56,905 nucleotides of DNA from an uncultured bacterium (lineage in GTDB: Bacteria; Bacillota; Clostridia; Lachnospirales; Lachnospiraceae). This document shows positions 37,898-46,487 of the stretch, one piece after another (the stretch's first letter is position 1; each line of letters begins with the position of its first letter). The notes beneath the pieces are model-generated. The model was not told where the DNA came from and ran no database searches. It saw only the letters and a list, made by a program, of their open reading frames with translations. The translations under genes were made by a program, and so were the position numbers. The stretch lies in contig CAJMQE010000014.1 of the NCBI GenBank assembly GCA_905215405.1, positions 1 through 56,905 of the forward strand. The letters run 5' to 3'.

Positions 37898-39112
37898 TTA
37901 TGCATGACTGCCTGCGACATGTCCTGAACTCCAGGCCCACTGCAGATTATATCCACCACATTTTCCATCGACATCAACCATTTCACCAGCAAAGTATAAA
38001 TGGTCAAGTATTTTGGATTCCATTGTCTCTGCATTAATTTCATTGGTTCTGACTCCACCCGAACAGATCTGGCCATTCTCAAACGGATTATATCCTGACA
38101 CAGGAATTCTGAATTTCTTGATTGTATTAATGATCTTTTGCATCTGCTGTTCTTTTAAATTGGAAGCGGTCTCGTTTGGATTGATCTTATTCCGTTTTAA
38201 TACTGCATTCACAAGTTTTTTATTCAGCAGTCCCATCAGAAATTGTTCAATCGTCTTATATCCATCATCATCAAGTCTCCTAAACAGCATATCTGCAAGC
38301 GCAGAATCTTTTACCGAAGGCAACATATCTACATCAACATATACATCACTCCCTGCATCTACTGCTCTTACAGCATAACGACTTATTTGAAAAACTGGAA
38401 TTCCAGATACTCCATAATCCGTATACTGAACCTCTCCTGTATCTTCCGTTACGAACTGCCCATCTATGTATAGGTCTACTTTTCCTTCACTTCTGACACC
38501 TGCCATACCTTTACATAAATCCAGGTCCGAGCGAAGCTGTACCAATGCAGGAAGTGGTTTTATCACAGAATGTCCAAGCTTTTTTGCAAATTTATATCCA
38601 CTACCATCAGATCCGGTCTTTGGTGCTGCTTTTGAACCAGTGGCAAGAATTAGTGAATCCGCAGTAAATTCGTTCTGTTCTGTTGAAATCCGGAATTGTT
38701 CTCCATTTTTTTCAATCCCTTTTACGATGGTCTGTGTAAACAAAGCCACTTTCTGATGTGACAGTTCCAGCCTTAACACATCCAGTACCGAGGAAGCCTG
38801 TTCAGAATTCGGATATATATACCCATTTTTTGATTTTGGATAAATTCCAAGACATTTAAAGAAATCAATCACATCATATGGCGTAAATTGATCAATTACC
38901 TGTATCACGAATTCTCTATCATCAGACTGATAGCATTCTCTGTCCAGCTCTGTATTGGTCAGATTGCATTTACCATTTCCTGTAGAAAGAATTTTCTTTC
39001 CAATTCGATCCGTATGTTCTATGATTGCTGTTTTCTTTCCTCTTCTTGCAGCAGTTATAGCAGCAGTCATTCCTGCTGCCCCTCCACCGATCACGATGCA
39101 GTCAAAATGCAT
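37898..39112 (-). CDS. HI0933/BaiN-like flavoprotein
   Basis: NAD(P)/FAD oxidoreductase of the COG2081 family. FAD-binding motif is CIVIGGGAAGMTAAITAARRG near the N-terminus; KILSTGNGKCNLTN and the C-terminal FAGEMVDVDGKCGGYNLQWA are diagnostic. Some gut-Clostridia members reduce bile-acid intermediates (BaiN), but most have no assigned substrate, so no specific reaction is claimed. The frame reaches 39130; AAAGGTG precedes the ATG at 39112 at good spacing, so 404 residues is preferred. Confidence 0.88.
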   Translation of the reverse strand: MHFDCIVIGGGAAGMTAAITAARRGKKTAIIEHTDRIGKKILSTGNGKCNLTNTELDRECYQSDDREFVIQVIDQFTPYDVIDFFKCLGIYPKSKNGYIYPNSEQASSVLDVLRLELSHQKVALFTQTIVKGIEKNGEQFRISTEQNEFTADSLILATGSKAAPKTGSDGSGYKFAKKLGHSVIKPLPALVQLRSDLDLCKGMAGVRSEGKVDLYIDGQFVTEDTGEVQYTDYGVSGIPVFQISRYAVRAVDAGSDVYVDVDMLPSVKDSALADMLFRRLDDDGYKTIEQFLMGLLNKKLVNAVLKRNKINPNETASNLKEQQMQKIINTIKKFRIPVSGYNPFENGQICSGGVRTNEINAETMESKILDHLYFAGEMVDVDGKCGGYNLQWAWSSGHVAGSHA

Positions 39113-39259
39113 AATATTCACCTTTATCATCTTTCTATATATTCAACTAATAGCTTAATTTTATGTTTAAAAGAAATACTGTATCAAAATCAATGACACA
39201 GCATTTTATACTCTATTATAATACTAGAACCATTTTCACGCAAGTTGTCGCTTTAGTCC

Positions 39260-39321
39260 GGAAAAAGAGGAACAAAAGAGTTGTACGATACAGATAAAGC
39301 ACTTCATTTCTCTCTTTTTCC
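39260..39321. repeat. inverted repeat after the BofC-like gene
   Basis: Perfect 10-bp arms (GGAAAAAGAG and CTCTTTTTCC) separated by 42 bases, immediately downstream of the BofC-like stop on the minus strand. The loop is long and the T-run is inside the arm, so a terminator is only possible. Confidence 0.4.
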
Positions 39322-39327
39322 TCTTTG

Positions 39328-39930
39328 TCAGGTCGTATACGTCTCCAGGAAGTCATACAATGCCTTCTGACTCTCTATTTTTAATCCATTTACAACTTCT
39401 CGCTGTATATAGTCAGGAAGTGTCGTCAGCTTGATGTCGGTATGATCATAAAGCGTGGTCTTATCTTCCAGATAGATTGTCAGATAATTATTCTCAACAA
39501 ATACGTAATATGTCTGTGGCATGTTCTGTGCACTATATGATTTTCTGACAGTGACATTCTGCGAATCAAAAGAGATCAGCTGGTAGGACACAAGCCCCTT
39601 AACTTTATCAGTAACAGAAGGATCATCCTTATATTTCTCCATTGCTTCCACAAGTTTGTCCCTGGTATAGCCGAGATATTCAATTGGTGTTTCCAATACT
39701 TCTTCTGTCATACTCTGGTCATCCGAATTATAATATTCCACTGTAAATTGTGTTATATTACTGATGATCGGTTCTTTATTGGCATCAACGGCCTGTGTTG
39801 GCAGATCCGTCAGATTATAGTCACTGTTCTCCTCGGCAAAGTATTTCAATGAATATCGGTAACTGACATAATATACGCCAAACATGGCCAGTACAAAAAG
39901 ACAGATAATACACATTTTCTTCATAATCAT
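39328..39930 (-). CDS. single-pass membrane protein with BofC-like C-terminus
   Basis: 200 residues. One N-terminal membrane segment (about 5-25), then an extracytoplasmic domain. The C-terminal half (YVFVENNYLTIYLED, then a short YDHTDIKLTTLP stretch) resembles the BofC C-terminal domain, found in a forespore protein that controls SpoIVB signalling in Bacillus. The match is by eye and weak. The start may be at 39930 or 39924; AGAGGA serves either. It is downstream of the CBS-cytidine deaminase gene by 64 bp. Confidence 0.5.
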   Translation of the reverse strand: MIMKKMCIICLFVLAMFGVYYVSYRYSLKYFAEENSDYNLTDLPTQAVDANKEPIISNITQFTVEYYNSDDQSMTEEVLETPIEYLGYTRDKLVEAMEKYKDDPSVTDKVKGLVSYQLISFDSQNVTVRKSYSAQNMPQTYYVFVENNYLTIYLEDKTTLYDHTDIKLTTLPDYIQREVVNGLKIESQKALYDFLETYTT

Positions 39931-39994
39931 TCTTCCTCTTTAAAAAGATATCTGGTTATTGCAACTATGTATATTATCTGCCATAATTTTCATA

Positions 39995-40825
39995 TTATTC
40001 AATTTTATTCAAATCTTTTTTACCAAAAGCGCCTGGTAAAATGTCTGCACGAGTCAAATTTACAATTCCATCCGGTCCATCCAGAACAATAACTCCATCT
40101 TCGTCCATAAATTCCGAAAGCACCTGTCGGCAGATTCCACATGGAGGTGTCGGCTTTTTCGTTTGAGAAACAATAGCGATCTTTTTGATCTTTCGATTGC
40201 CATCGGCGATACATTTACTGATCGCTACCCGCTCAGCACAGATTGTTGCGCCATAGGAAGCATTTTCTATATTGCATCCTGTGTAGACATTTCCATTGTC
40301 ACACACAAGTGCTGCACCAACAGTATACTGTGAATAAGGTGCATAGGCATGCTTCATTGCACGATAAGCGCCTTCGATTAGCTGTTGGTCAGTTACATCA
40401 ATCATTTTCTTATCAAGACTGCGTTCCTGATCCTTCATGTAAAAATACTTTAACACATCACGACGTGTCACAATGCCCATGAACAGATTTCTATCATCCA
40501 CGACAGGTACAAAGTTCTGATCCATGACCTTTAAAAGTAGATCATCCATCGTTGCACTGATCCTTACTGCAGGATTCCAGTCCGCACGCAGGATATCAGC
40601 CACCCTGTATTCTTCCTGGGCTTTCATTTCATAAGAATCATGATCTGCCATGTGCCACAGGAAATCTCCTTCATTAACAGTACCTATGTATTCACCACTC
40701 TTGGCAACCACCGGAATTGCGGTATAATGATGTGCCCTCAGTTTTTCAAGTCCCTGTCTGATCGTGTTATCCTCATAAATAAATGCTACTGTACTCTTAG
40801 GTCTGAGTAATAATAATATATTCAT
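39995..40825 (-). CDS. cdd: CBS-domain pair fused to cytidine deaminase
   Basis: 276 residues in one frame. Residues about 8-130 are a CBS pair (HHYTAIPVV, GTVNEGDFLW, FVPVVDDRNLFMGIV, T120-R121-R122-DVLK) that resembles stand-alone DarB/CbpB cyclic-di-AMP receptors. Residues about 141-270 are a complete cytidine deaminase: AYAPYSQYTVGAAL, C196-A-E198 and P-C229-G-I-C232 supply the zinc ligands and proton shuttle. It should deaminate cytidine and deoxycytidine to uridine forms, perhaps controlled by a nucleotide bound to the CBS part. There is no strong internal ribosome site before M141. In Bacillus, cdd also follows the phoH-ybeY genes, so this is the ancestral locus. Confidence 0.9.
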   Translation of the reverse strand: MNILLLLRPKSTVAFIYEDNTIRQGLEKLRAHHYTAIPVVAKSGEYIGTVNEGDFLWHMADHDSYEMKAQEEYRVADILRADWNPAVRISATMDDLLLKVMDQNFVPVVDDRNLFMGIVTRRDVLKYFYMKDQERSLDKKMIDVTDQQLIEGAYRAMKHAYAPYSQYTVGAALVCDNGNVYTGCNIENASYGATICAERVAISKCIADGNRKIKKIAIVSQTKKPTPPCGICRQVLSEFMDEDGVIVLDGPDGIVNLTRADILPGAFGKKDLNKIE

Positions 40826-40861
40826 AATTGTGACCCTTCCTGTTTCATTTCTTTTCTACTA

Positions 40862-41959
40862 TTATTGTTCCGGCTCAATATTCACCTGGTCTTTTCGATC
40901 CTCTTCAATCTGACAGATCCAAGTCTTTCCCTGGTTCAGTGTAATTTCTGTTCCATCTTTGTAGTAATACTTTGTCAGTCCATATTCAGAAGACTTTTTC
41001 CAGTAAACCGTAACGGCTTCCCCATCTGTAATATACAATCCTGTACCAGTACCGTCAATGGTATAATTTGGCGTTCCATTTGGCCAGTAAGGCCCTGTTA
41101 CATACTTAACCAGTATATTCTTACAGGATAGCTGTTTTTCGTTCTCTGCGTCAATCTGAGGGCCATCGAACTGATATCTGTCATACTGCTTTGTTTCCTC
41201 GTTATAGAGGAAATAAGGATTATTGTACATATACCCAGGTATAAAACGCTTACAGCTGCTTCCGTCCTGAACAGTAACTTCAGTTTCATCCTTGTCATTA
41301 AATGTCCAAGGCTGCTCAAAATTTTCTGTATAAGTAGTCGGATACCCTTTTTCAGTTACGCTGTTCATAATTCCAGTCCAACTCGTATAAGCATTATGCG
41401 GTGCAACTCTGTCAGTCGTCCGATAGAAATCACAATATACCATGCCATCAAGTGCATGCATCTCGCTTCGGTCCAGATATTCTTTTGCATACTCAGAATA
41501 TCCAAAATGTACATAATCAGCTTCAAATTCCTTTGCAAAGAAAAGATAGTACGTTCTGCAACTACGAACTGGCCCTATTTTCTCCAGTCCCTGCTGATCC
41601 TCAAATACTGCACACAAGCGGGTAATTCCACCTTCGACCAGCGATTCAAATACAATATCCGCATAACTGATTGAAGATTGTGGCATTGCATCTGCAACAT
41701 TACTATACATGACAGCAACTGGCACTTTTGATGCACTATCCTCACTGACCCATTCACCCGTCAGTGGACTTCTTGCCTGTCCACTATGCTGATTTGTTGT
41801 CTCAGTCTGTATCGTCTCCTCTGACACCGCATTTTCATTTCCTGCATTGTCCCCATTATTTTGCTTCTTTTTTGATATAAACAGAATCGTAATACCAATA
41901 GCAATGATCAGAATCACTGTACCTGCCGTAATTACGATCTGTTTCCCCTTCTCACTCAT
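40862..41959 (-). CDS. DUF3048 (YerB-like) membrane-anchored protein
   Basis: An N-terminal membrane anchor (about 8-32) is followed by a Gln/Asn/Thr-rich linker and the DUF3048 domain (about 65-365; PVAVMYSNVADAMPQSSIS, ESLVEGGITRLCAVF, IGPVRSCRTYYL, RVAPHNAY). YerB-type proteins are extracytoplasmic and of unknown role. GGAGGGGCAT directly precedes the ATG at 41959 (MSEKGKQ), giving 365 residues; the frame opens earlier at 41980. It separates ybeY from the cdd fusion. Confidence 0.88.
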   Translation of the reverse strand: MSEKGKQIVITAGTVILIIAIGITILFISKKKQNNGDNAGNENAVSEETIQTETTNQHSGQARSPLTGEWVSEDSASKVPVAVMYSNVADAMPQSSISYADIVFESLVEGGITRLCAVFEDQQGLEKIGPVRSCRTYYLFFAKEFEADYVHFGYSEYAKEYLDRSEMHALDGMVYCDFYRTTDRVAPHNAYTSWTGIMNSVTEKGYPTTYTENFEQPWTFNDKDETEVTVQDGSSCKRFIPGYMYNNPYFLYNEETKQYDRYQFDGPQIDAENEKQLSCKNILVKYVTGPYWPNGTPNYTIDGTGTGLYITDGEAVTVYWKKSSEYGLTKYYYKDGTEITLNQGKTWICQIEEDRKDQVNIEPEQ

Positions 41960-42007
41960 ATGCCCCTCCAGTAAGATCACACCTGTAAGAATTTTGAATC
42001 GTTCCCT

Positions 42008-42505
42008 CTAACGACTGATATGAATTCTTTCCAGGATCTCGTTCTGTTTCTGTTCCATTACTGCTGCTTCTTCCGGCACCATATGATCATAACCAAATAA
42101 ATGCATCATACTGTGGGCTGTCAAAAACGCCAGTTCTCTCTTGGTACTGTGTCCATACTTGTCCGCCTGTTCGATTACCTTTTCTACAGAGATAATAATA
42201 TCTCCAAGAATCAGTTCTCCACTTTCCGGATTAAAATAATCTTCTACATCATCTTCAATTCCATCAAAATCAGACGGAGTCTCATAAGAGATCATTGGGA
42301 AGGACAGCACATCTGTAGCTGAATCCACATCTCTGTACTCCTTGTTGATTTCATGAATAGATCTGTTATCTGTTAAAATAACATTTACTTCTGTCTCATA
42401 GGGACATTTTTCATAGTCTACTGCCTCATTGATCACTGCCTCTATAATTTCCTGATATGGAAGACCAAGCTGTATATCTGTTTCGTATTCAATATTATAT
42501 GTCAA
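42008..42505 (-). CDS. ybeY: rRNA maturation endonuclease YbeY
   Basis: Zinc-dependent endoribonuclease for 16S rRNA 3'-end processing and ribosome quality control. The metal motif H-x3-H-x5-H is seen in AHSMMHLFGYDHM; DVLSFPMISYE and LGDIIISVEKV are family blocks. The frame can open with TTG at 42535, but a TTG at 42505 has a perfect GGGAGG 5 bases upstream and gives 165 residues, the usual size. A TTG start is unusual among its neighbours. It follows phoH closely. Confidence 0.93.
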   Translation of the reverse strand: MTYNIEYETDIQLGLPYQEIIEAVINEAVDYEKCPYETEVNVILTDNRSIHEINKEYRDVDSATDVLSFPMISYETPSDFDGIEDDVEDYFNPESGELILGDIIISVEKVIEQADKYGHSTKRELAFLTAHSMMHLFGYDHMVPEEAAVMEQKQNEILERIHISR

Positions 42506-42537
42506 AATTTCCTCCCGGCACTTCTTACAAAGCAATA

Positions 42538-43536
42538 CTATCTTGCTGATTGTCCTGCTCTGTGCTTCTTATGTGCCTCACTCTTCTTTTCATATTCTTC
42601 ATAAGCTTTTACAATTTTTTGTACAAGCGGATGTCTCACAACATCCTGATTTGTCAATCTGACAAATCCAATCTCATCAACTTTGGATAAAACCTTAGAC
42701 GCTACATCCAGACCTGATACGGTATCTCTTGGCAGGTCTTTCTGTGTCCGGTCTCCAGTTACTATTACTTTGGAGCCGAAACCAATTCTGGTCAGGAACA
42801 TTTTCATCTGCGCCGGCGTTGTGTTCTGAGCCTCGTCCAGAATAATAAATGCATTATCCAGAGTACGTCCTCTCATATAGGCCAGAGGTGCTACTTCAAT
42901 CAGTCCCTTTTCCATATTCGCGTTAAAACTTTCTGCACCCATGATCTGATAAAGTGCATCATATAAAGGGCGCAGATAAGGATCTACCTTGCTCTGCAGA
43001 TCACCAGGAAGGAAGCCTAGTTTTTCACCTGCTTCAATTGCTGGTCTGGTCAATATAATTCTGCCAACTTCATTGTTCTTAAATGCATTAATGGCCATCG
43101 CCATAGCAAGATAGGTCTTACCTGTACCAGCCGGACCAATCCCGAACACGATCATTTTATTGCGGATCTGTTCCACATAATGTTTCTGACCGATCGTCTT
43201 CGGTTTGATCGGTTTACCTGCTATCGTCCTGCAGATAATATCATTATCAATTTCAAGAATTGCGTTCTCTTTTTCTTCGAAAGACAGAGACAGCGCATAA
43301 TCTACGTTCTGCTCTGTTACCTGGCCGTTTCTACGTGAAAGTTCCACCATATTCTCTAGTACACTAACGGCCTTTGTGACATTTTCCTGTGCCCCGATAA
43401 TCTTAACACTGGAATCTCTTGCAACGATCGTCACTTTTAATGTTCGTTCTATTTTCTTAACATAACTATCAAACTGTCCAAAAACATTGCTGCAATGCTC
43501 TGCAGGAATGTCTAAAATACTTTCCACTACACTCAT
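42538..43536 (-). CDS. phoH: PhoH family ATPase
   Basis: 332 residues. An N-terminal KH-like RNA-binding part precedes the PhoH ATPase with Walker A GIGPAGTGKTYLAM, AIEAGEKLGFLPGDLQSKVDPYL-like residues and Walker B AFIILDEAQNTTP. It is commonly encoded next to ybeY and thought to act on RNA. It overlaps yqfD by 4 bp (ATGA), so translation is coupled. Confidence 0.93.
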   Translation of the reverse strand: MSVVESILDIPAEHCSNVFGQFDSYVKKIERTLKVTIVARDSSVKIIGAQENVTKAVSVLENMVELSRRNGQVTEQNVDYALSLSFEEKENAILEIDNDIICRTIAGKPIKPKTIGQKHYVEQIRNKMIVFGIGPAGTGKTYLAMAMAINAFKNNEVGRIILTRPAIEAGEKLGFLPGDLQSKVDPYLRPLYDALYQIMGAESFNANMEKGLIEVAPLAYMRGRTLDNAFIILDEAQNTTPAQMKMFLTRIGFGSKVIVTGDRTQKDLPRDTVSGLDVASKVLSKVDEIGFVRLTNQDVVRHPLVQKIVKAYEEYEKKSEAHKKHRAGQSAR

Positions 43537-44762
43537 TCGCTTACTGTTTCCTTTTCTGGTTCAACTTCGACTGTCGGTGTCACTGCTACATGGTCATTCA
43601 TTTTCTCAATCACATTGACCTGACCACTCATCACATACTGATCACCTGACAGCTCTATTTTAACACTACTGTCTACAATTTGAATACCCTTTTCTTGCAT
43701 TTTTTTCAAATAGGTATCGTAATGTTCGCAGAGAAGATCTCTTGCCTCATCTTCTGTGTATTCTCCCTGCATCGTCTCATATTCAGAATATACCTTATGT
43801 CCTGTCCTGATGGGAAGATAGAAATTGTCAGTCAAATGCAGTGTGGTTTCATCTGTTACCACATCATATTCTTTAAAACGTTTGAGGCTGAATCCCAGTT
43901 CGATCTGTTCGCCAAAAATGTGATAAAGATCTTTCGTAATTGTTCTGCCCGTATATACTTTATATTCATGTTGTAGAGAAAGACTGTCCTGATAATCATA
44001 ACTGGTGCTGATATATACATCCGCATCACTATGTACATAATTACATTTGATTGGTTCTTTACTATCATTGTAAAGAACTACTTCTCCACTTACAAGAACT
44101 GTACCCTCAGAAACAGGATCCCCTGGCTTTACTTTTGGTGTTCCATTTCTGGTAACAATATCAACTACCGTACCGCTTCTGTCCGACACAATATCACTGA
44201 TCTCATCATCCTTCTCGCTCATGACATCGCCATCATTTTCTTTTACATGTATAATCAGTCTCGTTCCACTGATTTCTGCTGATACCCACGTAATATCAGG
44301 AAAATCCCTTCGAATGTCCTTTTCGATCTGATCACAGTCAACTGCCTTCATTTTCATACCAGGTTCAATTTCATTATCATCCAGATAAGTCAGAAGCACA
44401 TTATCCGTATAAATAAAATTACCATCAAAGCTAATATCCCATACATACATCGACATTAGATAAATCATGGCAGCCGCAAGAAATATACCGATCACAAATG
44501 AATAGTGCTTCCGATACCGGAACATAAAAAAAGGAAGGCCAGCTTTTTTAACAATGGTCAAATGAATGCCTGTTTTTTTCAAGATGTCCTTCAGCTTTCT
44601 AAAATCTGATACTTTTATGTAGAACATGTATTTCTCACCGATATTTTTTAATCCCCATGTATGAATACCCCGTGCCCTGCACAGATTCAAGAACCGTTCA
44701 GGCATTGTATTTTCTGTCATGATCAAAAGATAACCAGACAGGAAATGAAATAATTTCGTCAT
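43533..44762 (-). CDS. yqfD: sporulation protein YqfD
   Basis: 409 residues. A membrane segment (about 88-108; YSFVIGIFLAAAMIYLM) lies between a cytoplasmic N-terminus and a large outer domain (DVLLTYL-like POTRA region, IDDIVSDRSGTVVDI-like stretch, EKYDVVTDETTLHL-like stretch). YqfD is expressed in the mother cell and required for efficient sporulation in Bacillus. Order yqfC-yqfD-phoH is conserved in spore formers, which supports the organism's sporulation potential. Confidence 0.88.
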   Translation of the reverse strand: MTKLFHFLSGYLLIMTENTMPERFLNLCRARGIHTWGLKNIGEKYMFYIKVSDFRKLKDILKKTGIHLTIVKKAGLPFFMFRYRKHYSFVIGIFLAAAMIYLMSMYVWDISFDGNFIYTDNVLLTYLDDNEIEPGMKMKAVDCDQIEKDIRRDFPDITWVSAEISGTRLIIHVKENDGDVMSEKDDEISDIVSDRSGTVVDIVTRNGTPKVKPGDPVSEGTVLVSGEVVLYNDSKEPIKCNYVHSDADVYISTSYDYQDSLSLQHEYKVYTGRTITKDLYHIFGEQIELGFSLKRFKEYDVVTDETTLHLTDNFYLPIRTGHKVYSEYETMQGEYTEDEARDLLCEHYDTYLKKMQEKGIQIVDSSVKIELSGDQYVMSGQVNVIEKMNDHVAVTPTVEVEPEKETVSE

Positions 44763-44860
44763 GACAACACCACATTTTTTATTATTATAATCGTCCAGCT
44801 CAAATATTACCAGAAGCTATCTTAATTCTGACTTTACGACGATACAATTCTTTCCAAATG

Positions 44861-45106
44861 CTAGAATTCAATCGTCTTAATCATTCCGGTAATATGTATT
44901 TCCTCTGAATCAAAATAATCAATCACGATTCTCTTTCCATGAATCGTCAGCATTCCTTTCTTCGTCATCAGTTTCACACACTCACTGTTATATTCTACGA
45001 TGGATTTAAAATTCTCTACATGTACCTCGCAAGAGCCGATAGCAGTAATAACTGGCATACCGAGAACTACATCTTTAGGCAGACTTAGTGCATCAACAAT
45101 TCCCAT
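44861..45106 (-). CDS. yqfC: sporulation protein YqfC (YabP/YqfC family)
   Basis: 81 residues, all beta in appearance. SLPKDVVLGMPVITAIGSCE and SECVKLMTKKGMLTIHGKRI mark the YabP/YqfC family. It precedes yqfD by 98 bp and probably works with it during spore formation. No clear sigma-E promoter was identified by eye. Confidence 0.9.
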   Translation of the reverse strand: MGIVDALSLPKDVVLGMPVITAIGSCEVHVENFKSIVEYNSECVKLMTKKGMLTIHGKRIVIDYFDSEEIHITGMIKTIEF

Positions 45107-45166
45107 CTGTCAGATACCTCCATGCACTCTTACATTACTATATTCAGTTTGCATGAAAATTATACA

Positions 45167-45802
45167 TCAACAACGATGATTCCCATCTGCCTGCACGCCA
45201 TAATTAAATTCAATCCGCTCCTCAAGTGCTTTTAATTGTCTAGCGTATTCACGAAATTCCTTTTGCGTATGTTCATTGAGCATATCATTCTTATAACAAA
45301 TCTGATGTTCCATACTTGCCCAGAGATCCATCGTCATGGTTCTAAGCTGTATTTCAACTGGAAAATATTCTTTTCCGTTCACATAATACACAGGTACCCC
45401 AAACACAATATGATAACTTCGATATCCATTTTCCTTCGGCGTTTGAATGTAATCTCGCTCTTTGATTACGATCAGATCACTTTGTTTCTTTAATATTTTA
45501 ACTATTTCGTAAATATTGCGGATAAAGTAACAGCTGATTCTAATGCCAGCTATATCGTTCAGTTCATTTTTTATATTATCGACCGTAATGGGAATATGTT
45601 TTCTCAATAACTTTCCCTGGATACTCTCTTTCGTTTTCAGGCGACTTTCTACGTGATGAATAGGCTGTATATGATACGTCAGATTATAATCAAGCATCAA
45701 TGTATCTATTCGTGTTGAAATATTCTTCATAGCCTCGTTATATGGCTGAATAAGATCAATATAATCCATTCCACTAAATCTGTTCTCCATCATTTCTTCC
45801 AT
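45167..45802 (-). CDS. small alarmone synthetase (RelA/SpoT synthetase domain)
   Basis: 211 residues, a single RelA/SpoT synthetase domain without HD hydrolase, TGS or ACT parts. NDIAGIRISCYFIRNIYEIV, ENGYRSYHIVF and VEIQLRTMTMDLWASMEHQI are diagnostic. It should make (p)ppGpp from ATP and GDP or GTP, like Bacillus YjbM or YwaC. GGAGGTATAG precedes the ATG. It is 60 bp upstream of yqfC and could share its transcript, putting alarmone synthesis beside sporulation genes. Confidence 0.92.
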   Translation of the reverse strand: MEEMMENRFSGMDYIDLIQPYNEAMKNISTRIDTLMLDYNLTYHIQPIHHVESRLKTKESIQGKLLRKHIPITVDNIKNELNDIAGIRISCYFIRNIYEIVKILKKQSDLIVIKERDYIQTPKENGYRSYHIVFGVPVYYVNGKEYFPVEIQLRTMTMDLWASMEHQICYKNDMLNEHTQKEFREYARQLKALEERIEFNYGVQADGNHRC

Positions 45803-46050
45803 CTATACCTCCGTATCTATCATTCCAGTCAGCACTGATCATTTCCTTTTTCGTGATCTGTTAATCCTGTCAATCATGCAGATGACTCTTTTTATCAGGC
45901 TGCTACCTGGTATTCGCACTTTCTAAAATGAATGATACACTTTGTTTTCGAACAACATGTGATATGTTTGTGAAATAACTATGAATTCCAACTACAAAGC
46001 AAAGATCAGATTCCTATTTTGTTATCTGAGGATAAAGAACGCTAAAACGA

Positions 46051-46079
46051 AAAATAACCGGTGTAATCACACCGGTTAT
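46051..46079 (-). terminator. rho-independent terminator after rpsU
   Basis: Perfect 11-bp stem (46054-46064 with 46069-46079), 4-base loop, then TTTT on the minus strand, 11 bp beyond the rpsU stop codon. Confidence 0.92.
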
Positions 46080-46089
46080 CATAAACTAA

Positions 46090-46266
46090 TTAGTTAAATT
46101 TACGTTTTCTAGCTGCTTCAGACTTTTTCTTACGTCTAACGCTTGGCTTTTCGTAATGTTCTCTTTTACGGATTTCCTGCTGGATGCCTGCCTTTGCACA
46201 GTTTCTCTTAAATCTACGTAAAGCGCTATCTAAAGTCTCATTATCTTTAACGATTACATTTGACAT
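46090..46266 (-). CDS. rpsU: 30S ribosomal protein S21
   Basis: 58 residues, very basic (VIVKDNETLDSALRRFKRN and the C-terminal RRKKKSEAARKRKFN). The ATG at 46266 has AGGTGA upstream; a longer reading to 46314 adds an implausible N-terminus. It forms its own unit: a strong promoter at 46342-46369 and a terminator at 46051-46079. Confidence 0.96.
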   Translation of the reverse strand: MSNVIVKDNETLDSALRRFKRNCAKAGIQQEIRKREHYEKPSVRRKKKSEAARKRKFN

Positions 46267-46341
46267 TGTCTCACCTAACCACCCTTCTGTTGCAGATTGT
46301 GCACAACAATACATCGGGTATTTATTTATTGCACAATAACG

Positions 46342-46369
46342 ATTATATCACATAATTTGAATTCGTCAA
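46342..46369 (-). promoter_or_regulatory. strong predicted promoter of rpsU
   Basis: Minus strand: -35 TTGACG (46364-46369), 16-bp spacer, extended -10 TGA-TATAAT (hexamer 46342-46347), 75 bp before the rpsU ATG. The leader contains the palindrome TTGTGCACAA. Confidence 0.75.
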
Positions 46370-46487
46370 CATCTATTTTACAAAAAATGACATGTACAAG
46401 AAATTTTTTTTAAAATTGTATCAAAATTCTTAATTTTGCGATATATCAAATCGTTATTGCACTCTTTTACCCGTATTAATTGTGTTA

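Noticed and set aside
37837..38082. 81-codon minus-strand frame overlapping the BaiN-like gene end
   Set aside because: Mostly inside the flavoprotein gene in another frame; a chance frame running into the next start.
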